From the NCBI GenBank assembly GCA_964407825.1, contig CAYOXD010000087.1:1-13626 (forward strand): a stretch of DNA of 13,626 bases, read 5' to 3'. Made by a program: the position numbers and the translations under genes. The DNA comes from CAYOXD01 sp964407825 (GTDB lineage Bacteria; Desulfobacterota; Desulfobacteria; Desulfobacterales; JAFDDL01). Under the pieces are notes generated by a model. The model did no database searches. It was not told the origin of the DNA and saw only the letters and a program-made list of their open reading frames with translations. Numbering within the stretch: the stretch's first letter is position 1; each line of letters starts with the position of its first letter. This document shows, piece by piece, positions 6,585 to 12,952 of this stretch.

Positions 6585-7922
6585 CTAGGACCGCACCCGG
6601 CCCAGCACGCCCTGGGGGCCGAGGCAGCGCTCCACCCGGACCGGAACGAGACTGTTCTTGAGAGCGTCGTCGCCGCTAAGCCAGACGGGTACGTAATTGG
6701 CGGTGGTGGCCTTGAGAAGGCCGGTCTTTTCGTCCCGTTTTCCCTCCACCAGGACTGTGACCGTGCGGCCGGTCAGCCGGGCATGGAACGCGGTCCTTTT
6801 CTCCATACCGAGGGCGCGCATCCGGCGGCATCTGGCCTTGATGCGCGCCGGGGGAACCCGGTCCGGGAATCTGGAGGCCGGCGTCTTCTGCCGTGGCGAA
6901 AAGGGAAAGACGTGCAGGTAGGTGACCGGCAGACTGCGGACGAGTGCATAGGTGTTCCGAAAGGCCTCGTCACTTTCCCCCGGAAAACCGATGAGAACGT
7001 CGATGCCCACCGCGGCCTCCGGCATCCGCTCGTGGATGTGCCTCACCAGATCGGCGAAGCGCGAGGCGGTGTAGGGACGTCCCATCCGTCTGAGTATCCC
7101 GTCATCACCGCTTTGCAGGGGGATGTGCGCATGGGGGCAGATTCGCTTCGAGGCCGCCATCAGCTCGATGATGCCCTCGGTGAATTCGCCCGGTTCGATG
7201 GAACTCAGCCGGATGCGGGCCTCTCCGCCGCGGTCTTCCAGGTCCGAGAGCAGGGTCTCCAGGCTGGTGCGGGGCGTGAGATCTCTTCCGTAGCAGCCCA
7301 GGTGAATGCCGGAGAGAACGACTTCCCTGTGGCCCAGCGCTTCGAGTTCCCGCAGGGAGTCGAATACCCGTGACGACGGCGTGCTCCTGCTGGCCCCCCT
7401 TGCCAGGGGGACGATGCAGTAGGTGCATCGGGCGTCGCAGCCGTCCTGGATTTTAAGGAATGCCCGGGTCCGGCTTGGGTATTCGGGCGCCTGGAACGAG
7501 ATCGGATCCGCTTTGGGCCCCGGGGCTGACGCACCCTTCGCGTCGTCGGCCAGGGGCCGTCCCGGCCCCCTCCCCAGAAGACGCTCGGCGAGTGCCTCCT
7601 TGTCGCCGTGTCCCACGATGTCCTGGACGCCCGCGATCTTGGCGATCTCTTCGGGCTGGGTCTGGGCATAACAGCCCGTCACCACGATCCTGGCACCGGG
7701 GTGGTTCCGGATGGCCTTTCGGATGGCCTGGCGGGACTGCATGGAGGCTTTTTCCGTGACGGTACAGGTGTTGACGATGCAGAGGGTTACGGGTTGGGCC
7801 TCAGCGGCTTCCGCCCGCCGGCGGCATGCTCCCAGGGCCGTCAATTCGGCGCTGATGGAGGCCGATTCGCTCTGGTTGACCTTGCATCCCAGGGTGATGA
7901 TGTCAAAAACCGGTTGTTTCAT
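6585..7922 (-). CDS. mtaB: tRNA (N6-threonylcarbamoyladenosine(37)-C2)-methylthiotransferase MtaB
   Basis: MtaB is a radical-SAM enzyme with two [4Fe-4S] clusters that turns t6A37 into ms2t6A37 in ANN-decoding tRNAs. The 445-aa protein carries the methylthiotransferase N-terminal domain with its three cluster cysteines, in TLGCKVNQ (Cys13), VNTCTVT (Cys53) and VTGCYAQ (Cys84). The radical-SAM CxxxCxxC motif follows (DGCDARCTYC, Cys162/166/169). The C-terminal TRAM domain starts at about 375. The N-terminal TLGCKVNQ is the MtaB form rather than MiaB or RimO. The chosen ATG overlaps the mnmA TGA as ATGA, a coupling arrangement. An in-frame ATG at 7934 would add four residues. It is third in the NIL-ferredoxin/mnmA/mtaB operon. 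Confidence 0.92.
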   Translation of the reverse strand: MKQPVFDIITLGCKVNQSESASISAELTALGACRRRAEAAEAQPVTLCIVNTCTVTEKASMQSRQAIRKAIRNHPGARIVVTGCYAQTQPEEIAKIAGVQDIVGHGDKEALAERLLGRGPGRPLADDAKGASAPGPKADPISFQAPEYPSRTRAFLKIQDGCDARCTYCIVPLARGASRSTPSSRVFDSLRELEALGHREVVLSGIHLGCYGRDLTPRTSLETLLSDLEDRGGEARIRLSSIEPGEFTEGIIELMAASKRICPHAHIPLQSGDDGILRRMGRPYTASRFADLVRHIHERMPEAAVGIDVLIGFPGESDEAFRNTYALVRSLPVTYLHVFPFSPRQKTPASRFPDRVPPARIKARCRRMRALGMEKRTAFHARLTGRTVTVLVEGKRDEKTGLLKATTANYVPVWLSGDDALKNSLVPVRVERCLGPQGVLGRVRS

Positions 7923-9019
7923 GTCTCGATCCATCCGCCGCCCAGGACCTCGTGCTCCCGATAGAAGACCGCTCCCTGTCCGGGTGTCACGGCGCTCTGG
8001 GGGGTGTGAAAATGCACCGTGGCCGAGTTCTCACCAATGATCCGGATCGTCGCCCGCGCCGCCCGATGCCGGTAGCGGAGCCGGGCATGGGCTTCAAAAA
8101 CTGGATGCTCCGGCCTGGAGATCCAGTTGATTCCCTGAACCCGGCAGCCGACCGCCGCCAGGTCTTCCTTGGTGCCTACGATGAGCCGGTTGGCCTGGGG
8201 ATCCATGCGCACCACGTAGTAGGGCGCTTCGGCCGGGCAGTTGATCCCCCGTCGCTGACCGATGGTGAAATGATGCAGGCCCTGGTGCTCCCCGATCACC
8301 CTGCCGTTCATGTCTTCGATGGGGCCGGGGGTCGGCTCGATGGCTCCCCGGCGCGTCAGAAACTCGCCATAGGAACGGCCCCTGATAAAGCATACATCCT
8401 GGCTTTCCTCCGTTTCTACGGGCCTCAGTCCCCTGTCCAGGGCGATGGCGCGCACCTTCTCCTTGGTCAAGGCCCCCAGGGGAAACACCGCACTGGCCAG
8501 CTGGGCCTGGGTCAGAAAGGCCAGAAAATAGGACTGGTCCTTTGCGGGGTCTGCCCCCTTCAAGAGCCTGCGTCCGCCCTCCGGCCCGCCCCGGTCGATC
8601 CGGGCATAGTGACCCGTGGCAAGGCCCGAGGCCCCCTTTCCAAGGGCGAAATTCAGCAGGACGCCGAATTTGATGGCCGGGTTGCACACCAGACAGGGGT
8701 TGGGGGTCCGGCCCGCCGCGTAGGACTCGCAGAAATACGTCACCACCTTGTCCCTGAAGGGTCCGCGGCAGTCCACCAGATGCAGGGGCATGCCCACCTG
8801 CCGGGCCATTTCCAGAAGGGGATGATCCGGAAAGCGTTCCGTGACATCCCGGCAGGCCCCGGGGGCAGGCTCCCGACCCATGGCCGATGCCCGGGACTGG
8901 GGCTCATAGCCCGTCATGAAATGCAACCCGATAAGGGGCCAGCCCTCGGCCTTCAGCAGATGGGCGGCCACCAGGGAATCGATACCGCCGCTGACGGCGA
9001 TGGCAAGGGAGGGCTTCAT
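7919..9019 (-). CDS. mnmA: tRNA-specific 2-thiouridylase MnmA
   Basis: MnmA activates U34 of Lys/Glu/Gln tRNAs with ATP and inserts sulfur to give s2U34. The 366-aa protein opens with the PP-loop SGGIDS (10-15). TPNPCLVCN (105-113) carries Cys109 and Cys112, and ESQDVCFI (205-212) carries the second catalytic cysteine, Cys210. GHYARI (136-141), KDQSYFL (160-166) and FTIGQRRG also match the family. The stretch at about 35-70, between the PP-loop and the TPNP motif, is unlike the common MnmA form and seems divergent. The gene overlaps the upstream ferredoxin gene by 4 nt (ATGA) and mtaB downstream in the same way, so all three are translationally coupled. Confidence 0.93.
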   Translation of the reverse strand: MKPSLAIAVSGGIDSLVAAHLLKAEGWPLIGLHFMTGYEPQSRASAMGREPAPGACRDVTERFPDHPLLEMARQVGMPLHLVDCRGPFRDKVVTYFCESYAAGRTPNPCLVCNPAIKFGVLLNFALGKGASGLATGHYARIDRGGPEGGRRLLKGADPAKDQSYFLAFLTQAQLASAVFPLGALTKEKVRAIALDRGLRPVETEESQDVCFIRGRSYGEFLTRRGAIEPTPGPIEDMNGRVIGEHQGLHHFTIGQRRGINCPAEAPYYVVRMDPQANRLIVGTKEDLAAVGCRVQGINWISRPEHPVFEAHARLRYRHRAARATIRIIGENSATVHFHTPQSAVTPGQGAVFYREHEVLGGGWIET

Positions 9020-9444
9020 TCAAAAAACAGCTGATCAGTGGCCCTGATTTCCATGGCCCGGGGCGGGCAGGCGGGGACGCATAGCTGGCATACGCTGCAT
9101 TTGCTCTGGTCGAACTTGACGGTCATTTCGGGTCGCTCGATGGACAGGGCACCGGTGGGACAGACAGCCGTACAGGCGCCGCAGTGGATGCACCTGGCGT
9201 GAATCCGTTTGATTTCCTTTTCCACCCGGGTAATCTCGATACCTTGCGATTTCAAATAGTTGACACCATCAGAAAAATTCTTTCGGCTTCCGGAAAGCTC
9301 CAGCACCATGATGCCTTCCCGTCTTGGCAGAATCGTGGCTTTGAGAATATTGAAAGTCAACCCGAACTGCTTGGCCAGGTTGCATACCACCGGCTTCTGC
9401 GCCTCGGTTGCCGGGAAATGAAGTACGATGATTTTTGCCTGCAC
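9016..9444 (-). CDS. NIL-domain 2[4Fe-4S] ferredoxin
   Basis: This is a 142-aa iron-sulfur protein. Residues 1-75 look like the NIL domain, a small ACT-like fold best known at the C-terminus of MetN methionine transporters. Residues 80-136 form a bacterial-type ferredoxin with CIHCGACTAVCP (85-96) and CSVCQLCVPACP (116-127), eight cysteines for two [4Fe-4S] clusters. NIL-ferredoxins occur in methanogens and sulfate reducers, where some have been linked to homocysteine and sulfur metabolism. The GTG start is supported by GGAGG at 7-nt spacing. It is the first gene of the operon and overlaps mnmA by 4 nt, which suggests a role in tRNA thiolation as electron or sulfur donor. That role is inference. 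Confidence 0.9.
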   Translation of the reverse strand: MQAKIIVLHFPATEAQKPVVCNLAKQFGLTFNILKATILPRREGIMVLELSGSRKNFSDGVNYLKSQGIEITRVEKEIKRIHARCIHCGACTAVCPTGALSIERPEMTVKFDQSKCSVCQLCVPACPPRAMEIRATDQLFFE

Positions 9445-9456
9445 TTAAGATCCTCC
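9442..9456 (-). promoter_or_regulatory. Ribosome binding site fixing the GTG start of the NIL-ferredoxin
   Basis: On the minus strand a full GGAGG (plus 9452-9456) stands 7 nt before a GTG codon (plus 9442-9444), immediately ahead of the conserved MQAKIIVLHF reading frame. Confidence 0.75.
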
Positions 9457-9480
9457 GAAAATTACTTTATTTTTCCGTCT

Positions 9481-9509
9481 CAGGCGTGTAGATTAAAGGG
9501 AATCGCCTG
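9481..9509. repeat. Operator-like dyad in the NIL-ferredoxin promoter
   Basis: CAGGCG (9481-9486) and CGCCTG (9504-9509) form an inverted repeat with a 17-nt spacer centred on the predicted -10 box of the minus-strand promoter. Arm centres are about 23 bp apart, roughly two helical turns, as for a dimeric repressor. A 6-bp repeat in this spacer could easily occur by chance. Confidence 0.3.
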
Positions 9510-9518
9510 GGATGTCAA
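9490..9518 (-). promoter_or_regulatory. Candidate promoter of the NIL-ferredoxin/mnmA/mtaB operon
   Basis: On the minus strand a perfect TTGACA (plus 9513-9518) is followed by TAATCT at 17 nt (plus 9490-9495), or by TTTAAT at 15 nt (plus 9492-9497). Transcription would begin near 9483, leaving a leader of about 40 nt that contains the strong GGAGG. The divergent plus-strand gene starts at 9557, so its control region must overlap this one. Confidence 0.5.
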
Positions 9519-9556
9519 TACGAACCCTGATCCACTGCGGCTGAATTGCACCGCTT

Positions 9557-11713
9557 ATGAATCCATTTGCATACCGCACCACCAGCCTTGCCATCAAGAC
9601 GCTCTACAGCCTCTCGAAAGCCGATGTGACCACCCACGGCCTTGAAAATATTCCGAAAGACGCCTCCATTATCTTTGTCATCAATCACTTCACCCGGATC
9701 GAAACCCTCCTCATGCCCGCCCTCATTTCAAGATTGACGGACCGGGCCGTGTGGTCCCTGGCCGATGCCAGGCTCTTCGTCGGGCCCCTGCGGGATTTCT
9801 TGGACAGCGTCGGTGCCGTTTCCACAAAGGACCCCCTGCGGGATCAGCTCATCGTCAAGACCCTGCTCACGGGCGAGGCCCACTGGATCATCTTCCCTGA
9901 AGGCAGGATGGTCAAGAGCAAGAAGATCGTGGAAAAGGGCCGATACATCGTCTCCTATGCAGGCGGTAAGCACCCCCCCCACACCGGTGCAGCCACCCTT
10001 GCCCTGCGAACGGAGTTTTACCGCCACCGGCTCCTTCATCTGAAGGGGCAGCCTGGGAGCGAGGCACAAGAGCTGCTGGAGCAGTTCCACATCGACTCCA
10101 TGGATCAGGTGCACACCGGCCCCACCTGCATCGTTCCGGTGAACATCACCTACTTTCCGCTGCGCGCCCGGGAAAACATCCTGAGCAAACTGGCGGTCAC
10201 CCTTGTGGGAAAGGATTTGCCGGAGCGGGTGCTGGAGGAGATCATGACCGAGGGGGCCATGCTGCTCTCCGGCGTTGATATCGATATTCGCTTTGCCCCT
10301 CCCATCGCGTTGGCTCCCTACCTGCAGTCCGCCCGCATCCAGGAGGATATCCGCGCACCTGGCGCTTTCGGCCTCGATGCGCCCGCTGGCTCCAGGAGGC
10401 GTCTGCGGCGGGTGGCCCTGCGAGTCATGACGCGCTACATGGATCACATCTATCGCATGACCACCGTCAACTCCGATCACCTGTTCGCCGCCATGCTGCG
10501 GCAGCTGCCGCACCGGAGAACCAGTGCGATGGACCTTCGAAAGCGGGTCTACCTCGTCGCATCCGACCCGGTTCATCGCAATTCCAGCTATTGGCATCGT
10601 CAACTGCGTGAAGATCAGCTGCATCTGATCACGGATGACCGGTTCCACCGATTCCGAGACTTCAAGGCGGTGGCCGTTGAAAAGGGCGTCCTGCGGGAAA
10701 GAAAGGGCCATCTGGTCCGGACTGTCGGTAAACTGACCTCCCCCTTGGAGTTTCATCGGATCCGGATCGAGAATCCCGTTGCGGTCATGGCCAATGCCAT
10801 AGAACCCTTGAAAAAGTTGCAGCGCCAGATCCGTCGTATTGCCTGGATGCCGGCTCCCATGGTCCGTCGCCGGATCGCCGATATGCTGATCGGAGGGGAG
10901 TTGGCGGCCTTTGAGGCCGACTATGCCGGTTTTTTCAAGGAGGGGAAATCCAAGCCGAAATCCGTCGGCAGGCCCTTTTTCCTCCAGGGAATCGGGCGGG
11001 GCACCGGCGTGCTGCTGATTCACGGCTATCTGGGCGCACCGGCGGAGGTCATGGGCCTGGCCCGGCATCTTGTCGCTAAGGGGTACTCGGTGTATGCCCC
11101 CCGGTTGAAAGGGCACGGAACCGCCCCCGAAGACCTGGCGCAGCGACATTACGCGGACTGGGTGAGAAGCGTCGATACCGGCTATGCCATTCTTCAGAAC
11201 CGGTGCCGCCGCGTCGTGGTGGGGGGTTTTTCCACCGGCGGGGGGTTGGCCTTGGACCTGGCTGCGAGAATGGAGGATATTCACGGCGTCTTCGCCATCA
11301 GCCCGCCACTTCGGCTCCATGACCTGTCATCGAGAATCGTCCCGGCCGTGGACGCGTGGAACCGCCTCACAAGAAGATTCCAGGTGGAGGGCATGCGCAA
11401 GGAATTCCTCACCAGCACTTCGGAAAATCCCCTGATCAACTATTCCCGGAATCCGGTGTCCGGGGTTCGGGAACTGGAACGCCTGATGCGTTCCCTGGTG
11501 CCCAAGCTTCGGAAGATCACCGCCGCCACCCTCATCCTCCAGGCGTCCGGGGATCCCATGGTGGCGCCCCAGGGCTCCAGGGAGGTATTCGATCTGGTGG
11601 GGGCGCGGCATAAGACATACAGCCTGCTGAACTTTTCTCGCCATTCGATTCTCATGGGCGAGGGAGCGGAGGGGGTTTACCGGCTCATATCGGACTTCAT
11701 CCAGGCGCTTTGA
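9557..11713 (+). CDS. PlsC-like acyltransferase fused to Est30-like alpha/beta hydrolase
   Basis: This 718-aa protein has two enzyme-like halves. Residues about 20-250 resemble glycerolipid acyltransferases (PlsC/PlsB superfamily), with NHFTRIE (43-49) at motif I and IFPEGR (112-117) at motif III. Motif I reads HX4E (His44/Glu49) where the family normally has HX4D. Residues 280-470 are basic and unassigned, recalling the helical C-terminal part of PlsB-type enzymes. Residues about 482-718 are an alpha/beta hydrolase like Est30 carboxylesterase or monoacylglycerol lipases. It has the oxyanion motif LIHGYLG (487-493), nucleophile GFSTG (Ser559), acid Asp666 (SGDPMV) and His696 (SRHSIL). No signal peptide is seen. 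Joint lipid acyl transfer and hydrolysis is inferred, and the substrate is unknown. The frame is closed by TGA 15 nt before the ATG, and no Shine-Dalgarno sequence is obvious. Confidence 0.88.
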   Translation: MNPFAYRTTSLAIKTLYSLSKADVTTHGLENIPKDASIIFVINHFTRIETLLMPALISRLTDRAVWSLADARLFVGPLRDFLDSVGAVSTKDPLRDQLIVKTLLTGEAHWIIFPEGRMVKSKKIVEKGRYIVSYAGGKHPPHTGAATLALRTEFYRHRLLHLKGQPGSEAQELLEQFHIDSMDQVHTGPTCIVPVNITYFPLRARENILSKLAVTLVGKDLPERVLEEIMTEGAMLLSGVDIDIRFAPPIALAPYLQSARIQEDIRAPGAFGLDAPAGSRRRLRRVALRVMTRYMDHIYRMTTVNSDHLFAAMLRQLPHRRTSAMDLRKRVYLVASDPVHRNSSYWHRQLREDQLHLITDDRFHRFRDFKAVAVEKGVLRERKGHLVRTVGKLTSPLEFHRIRIENPVAVMANAIEPLKKLQRQIRRIAWMPAPMVRRRIADMLIGGELAAFEADYAGFFKEGKSKPKSVGRPFFLQGIGRGTGVLLIHGYLGAPAEVMGLARHLVAKGYSVYAPRLKGHGTAPEDLAQRHYADWVRSVDTGYAILQNRCRRVVVGGFSTGGGLALDLAARMEDIHGVFAISPPLRLHDLSSRIVPAVDAWNRLTRRFQVEGMRKEFLTSTSENPLINYSRNPVSGVRELERLMRSLVPKLRKITAATLILQASGDPMVAPQGSREVFDLVGARHKTYSLLNFSRHSILMGEGAEGVYRLISDFIQAL

Positions 11714-11779
11714 GACCTCGGCAGGTTCCCGATGCCTGAAAGTTGCCTGTTTTCCCCGGTTTCATGGCTACTGCCTTTG

Positions 11780-11815
11780 CGACTACGATTACGACAACGA
11801 CAACGACAACGAAAA
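11780..11815 (+). repeat. Hexanucleotide tandem repeat (CGACAA-type)
   Basis: Six consecutive 6-nt units read CGACTA, CGATTA, CGACAA, CGACAA, CGACAA and CGAAAA. The core three are identical and the flanking units are degenerate. It lies in the 148-nt spacer between two convergent genes (9557-11713 plus and 11862-12107 minus). The sequence is AC-rich and strand-asymmetric. It is non-coding as far as I can tell. Confidence 0.85.
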
Positions 11816-11842
11816 GACAAGAAAAAATAAGACAAAGGAAGC

Positions 11843-11873
11843 GGGAGGTCTTTGCTCTGAGCTAAAGACCCCC
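11843..11873 (-). terminator. Stem-loop at the 3' end of the small-protein gene, possible terminator
   Basis: GGTCTTT (11847-11853) pairs perfectly with AAAGACC (11864-11870) around a 10-nt loop. A GGG/CCC extension past one bulged A brings the stem to 10 bp. The minus-strand stop codon (11862-11864) lies inside it. On the minus strand a U-rich run (TTATTTTTTCTT) follows only after about 15 nt, so this is a weak match to an intrinsic terminator. On the plus strand no U-tract follows. Confidence 0.35.
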
Positions 11874-12107
11874 GAAAACTTTCCTGATCTGCTCGTCGAT
11901 CAGGGCTTGAGGCAATAGTGCCGGTTTGGTGAATTCGACCTCCACCACATCCCCCTTGATGGTGAAGGTGCCGCTGACCCCCATATGAGAGAACTCCCCC
12001 GATTGGCCGTCATGTTGGATTTCAATTCCGTGGTTTTTAGCCAATTCATCGATGCGTTGGAGTGTGGATTCGGCACTTTCCCTCAATTGAATCGATAGAG
12101 ATCCCAC
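11862..12107 (-). CDS. Small conserved-looking protein, polyhydroxyalkanoic-acid-system-like (weak)
   Basis: This is an 81-aa soluble protein without signal or membrane segments. It has an N-terminal helix-like half (SIQLRESAESTLQRIDELAK, 5-24) and a beta-rich middle (HMGVSGTFTIKGDVVEVEF, 41-59). The pattern 'basic helix, then GVSGTFTI, hydrophobic beta strand, then a C-terminal helix of Ile/Leu' resembles, from memory, the polyhydroxyalkanoic acid system protein family of small proteins. I rate that as weak. The GTG start is chosen because AAGGAGG, overlapping the TAA stop of the P-loop gene, lies 8 nt before it. The open frame extends further upstream into that neighbour, but nothing supports a start there. 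Translational coupling to the P-loop protein suggests a joint function. Confidence 0.7.
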   Translation of the reverse strand: MGSLSIQLRESAESTLQRIDELAKNHGIEIQHDGQSGEFSHMGVSGTFTIKGDVVEVEFTKPALLPQALIDEQIRKVFGGL

Positions 12108-12122
12108 GATCCTGCCCTCCTT
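12105..12122 (-). promoter_or_regulatory. Ribosome binding site overlapping the upstream stop codon
   Basis: On the minus strand the stop codon TAA of the P-loop gene (plus 12121-12123) runs directly into AAGGAGG (plus 12116-12122), which is 8 nt before the GTG of the small protein (plus 12105-12107). This is a textbook coupling arrangement. Confidence 0.75.
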
Positions 12123-12822
12123 ATGGCACGTCCTGAATGAGCATGGTGACGGGGTCCAGCAGCAGATGCGCATCCGGGGTCGAAGAGGGGTTTCCCTTGA
12201 GGGCGCAGATGTGAACTTGCGCCTCCTCAGGTTGCAGCTGGAGGACGGTCTCGAATAGATCCATGTTCCCAGCGATGCGGGCGGGCAGGCTGTTGGGTGC
12301 CTCCTCCTCGTGACGATGGGTCTGGCCCGTGAGCCACATGGGGAATTTCATGGTGGTCGCCAGGGTCTTCAACTCCGCCAACACGTCTCGCATGGTATCG
12401 TCGAAGGGGAGCCCGTCGATGATCACCATATCGGGGGTGAAAATCCCCTGGGCCATCACATCGGTCAGACGCTCCTTGAATTTCGGCACCGTGAACCCCT
12501 CGACCTGGAAGGTCATGATGAACCGGTTCAGCATGATTTCGTCCCAGATCTCGTGCATCTGGACAATGTTGTGCCGGCCCGCGACGAGGCGGAATACCTC
12601 CTCGTACCACAGGGTTACCTTGCCGACCGGGTCCTTGAGGCTGATGTGCAGCACCCGTTTTTCGTTGAGCAGGCTGTTGAGGGCCAGCTGCACCAGAAGG
12701 GCCGTCTTGCCGACGCCGGCCCTTGCCAGCACGGCTCCGAATTCACCGGGACCCAGGAGGTCCTTTTCCCCTTTCCCCAAAAGCCTCAGCGGGTTACGAA
12801 GAATCAAGTCGTTTTTAAGCAT
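12121..12822 (-). CDS. KaiC/RecA-like P-loop protein of unknown function
   Basis: This is a 233-aa single-domain RecA-superfamily NTPase. The Walker A-like segment is ARAGVGKT (33-40), with Lys39 and Thr40 but Ala where the first Gly is usual. The Walker B strand is DMVIIDG (131-137). The strand after Walker A reads LHISLKDP (58-65). In KaiC/RadA-type proteins the equivalent place is commonly SLEEP, which carries the catalytic Glu pair, so the expected acidic residues appear as Lys-Asp here. A late strand, MWLTGQTHR (162-170), fits the sensor region. The ATG at 12822 has GAGGA at 8-nt spacing. The frame is open further upstream but there it overlaps the fusA-side spacer and lacks the family pattern. 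It lies 130 nt after fusA and is coupled to the 81-aa gene. Confidence 0.8.
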   Translation of the reverse strand: MLKNDLILRNPLRLLGKGEKDLLGPGEFGAVLARAGVGKTALLVQLALNSLLNEKRVLHISLKDPVGKVTLWYEEVFRLVAGRHNIVQMHEIWDEIMLNRFIMTFQVEGFTVPKFKERLTDVMAQGIFTPDMVIIDGLPFDDTMRDVLAELKTLATTMKFPMWLTGQTHRHEEEAPNSLPARIAGNMDLFETVLQLQPEEAQVHICALKGNPSSTPDAHLLLDPVTMLIQDVP

Positions 12823-12952
12823 ACGGGCATTCCTCTTTATTAGTTCGATTAAGCAGCCGCCGTTTGGAGACCCATGGGGCCTGGCGGGACGCCTCGATCG
12901 CGGCCCGCCATCCCGCCACATCGGGACCGCAACGGGATCGCTGGAAAGCGAT
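12823..12952 (-). other. GC-rich spacer with stem-loops between fusA and the P-loop gene
   Basis: ATCGCT (12937-12942) and AGCGAT (12947-12952) form a 6-bp hairpin with a GGAA loop that abuts the fusA stop codon. TGGCGGGA (12882-12889) and TCCCGCCA (12911-12918) form an 8-bp stem across a 21-nt loop. Neither is followed by a U-tract, so they may be mRNA stabilisers or attenuating structures rather than terminators. I found no convincing promoter here, so the two downstream genes may be co-transcribed with fusA. Confidence 0.4.

Noticed and set aside
7952..9034. Long plus-strand frame antisense to mnmA
   Set aside because: It is a mirror frame of a well-supported mnmA, and its protein is low in recognisable motifs and rich in Gly/Pro/Arg.
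9728..11320. Long open frame (about 530 codons) antisense to the acyltransferase-hydrolase gene
   Set aside because: It has no recognisable motif. It runs opposite to a clearly coding gene with intact active-site motifs, and long antisense frames are common at this GC content.
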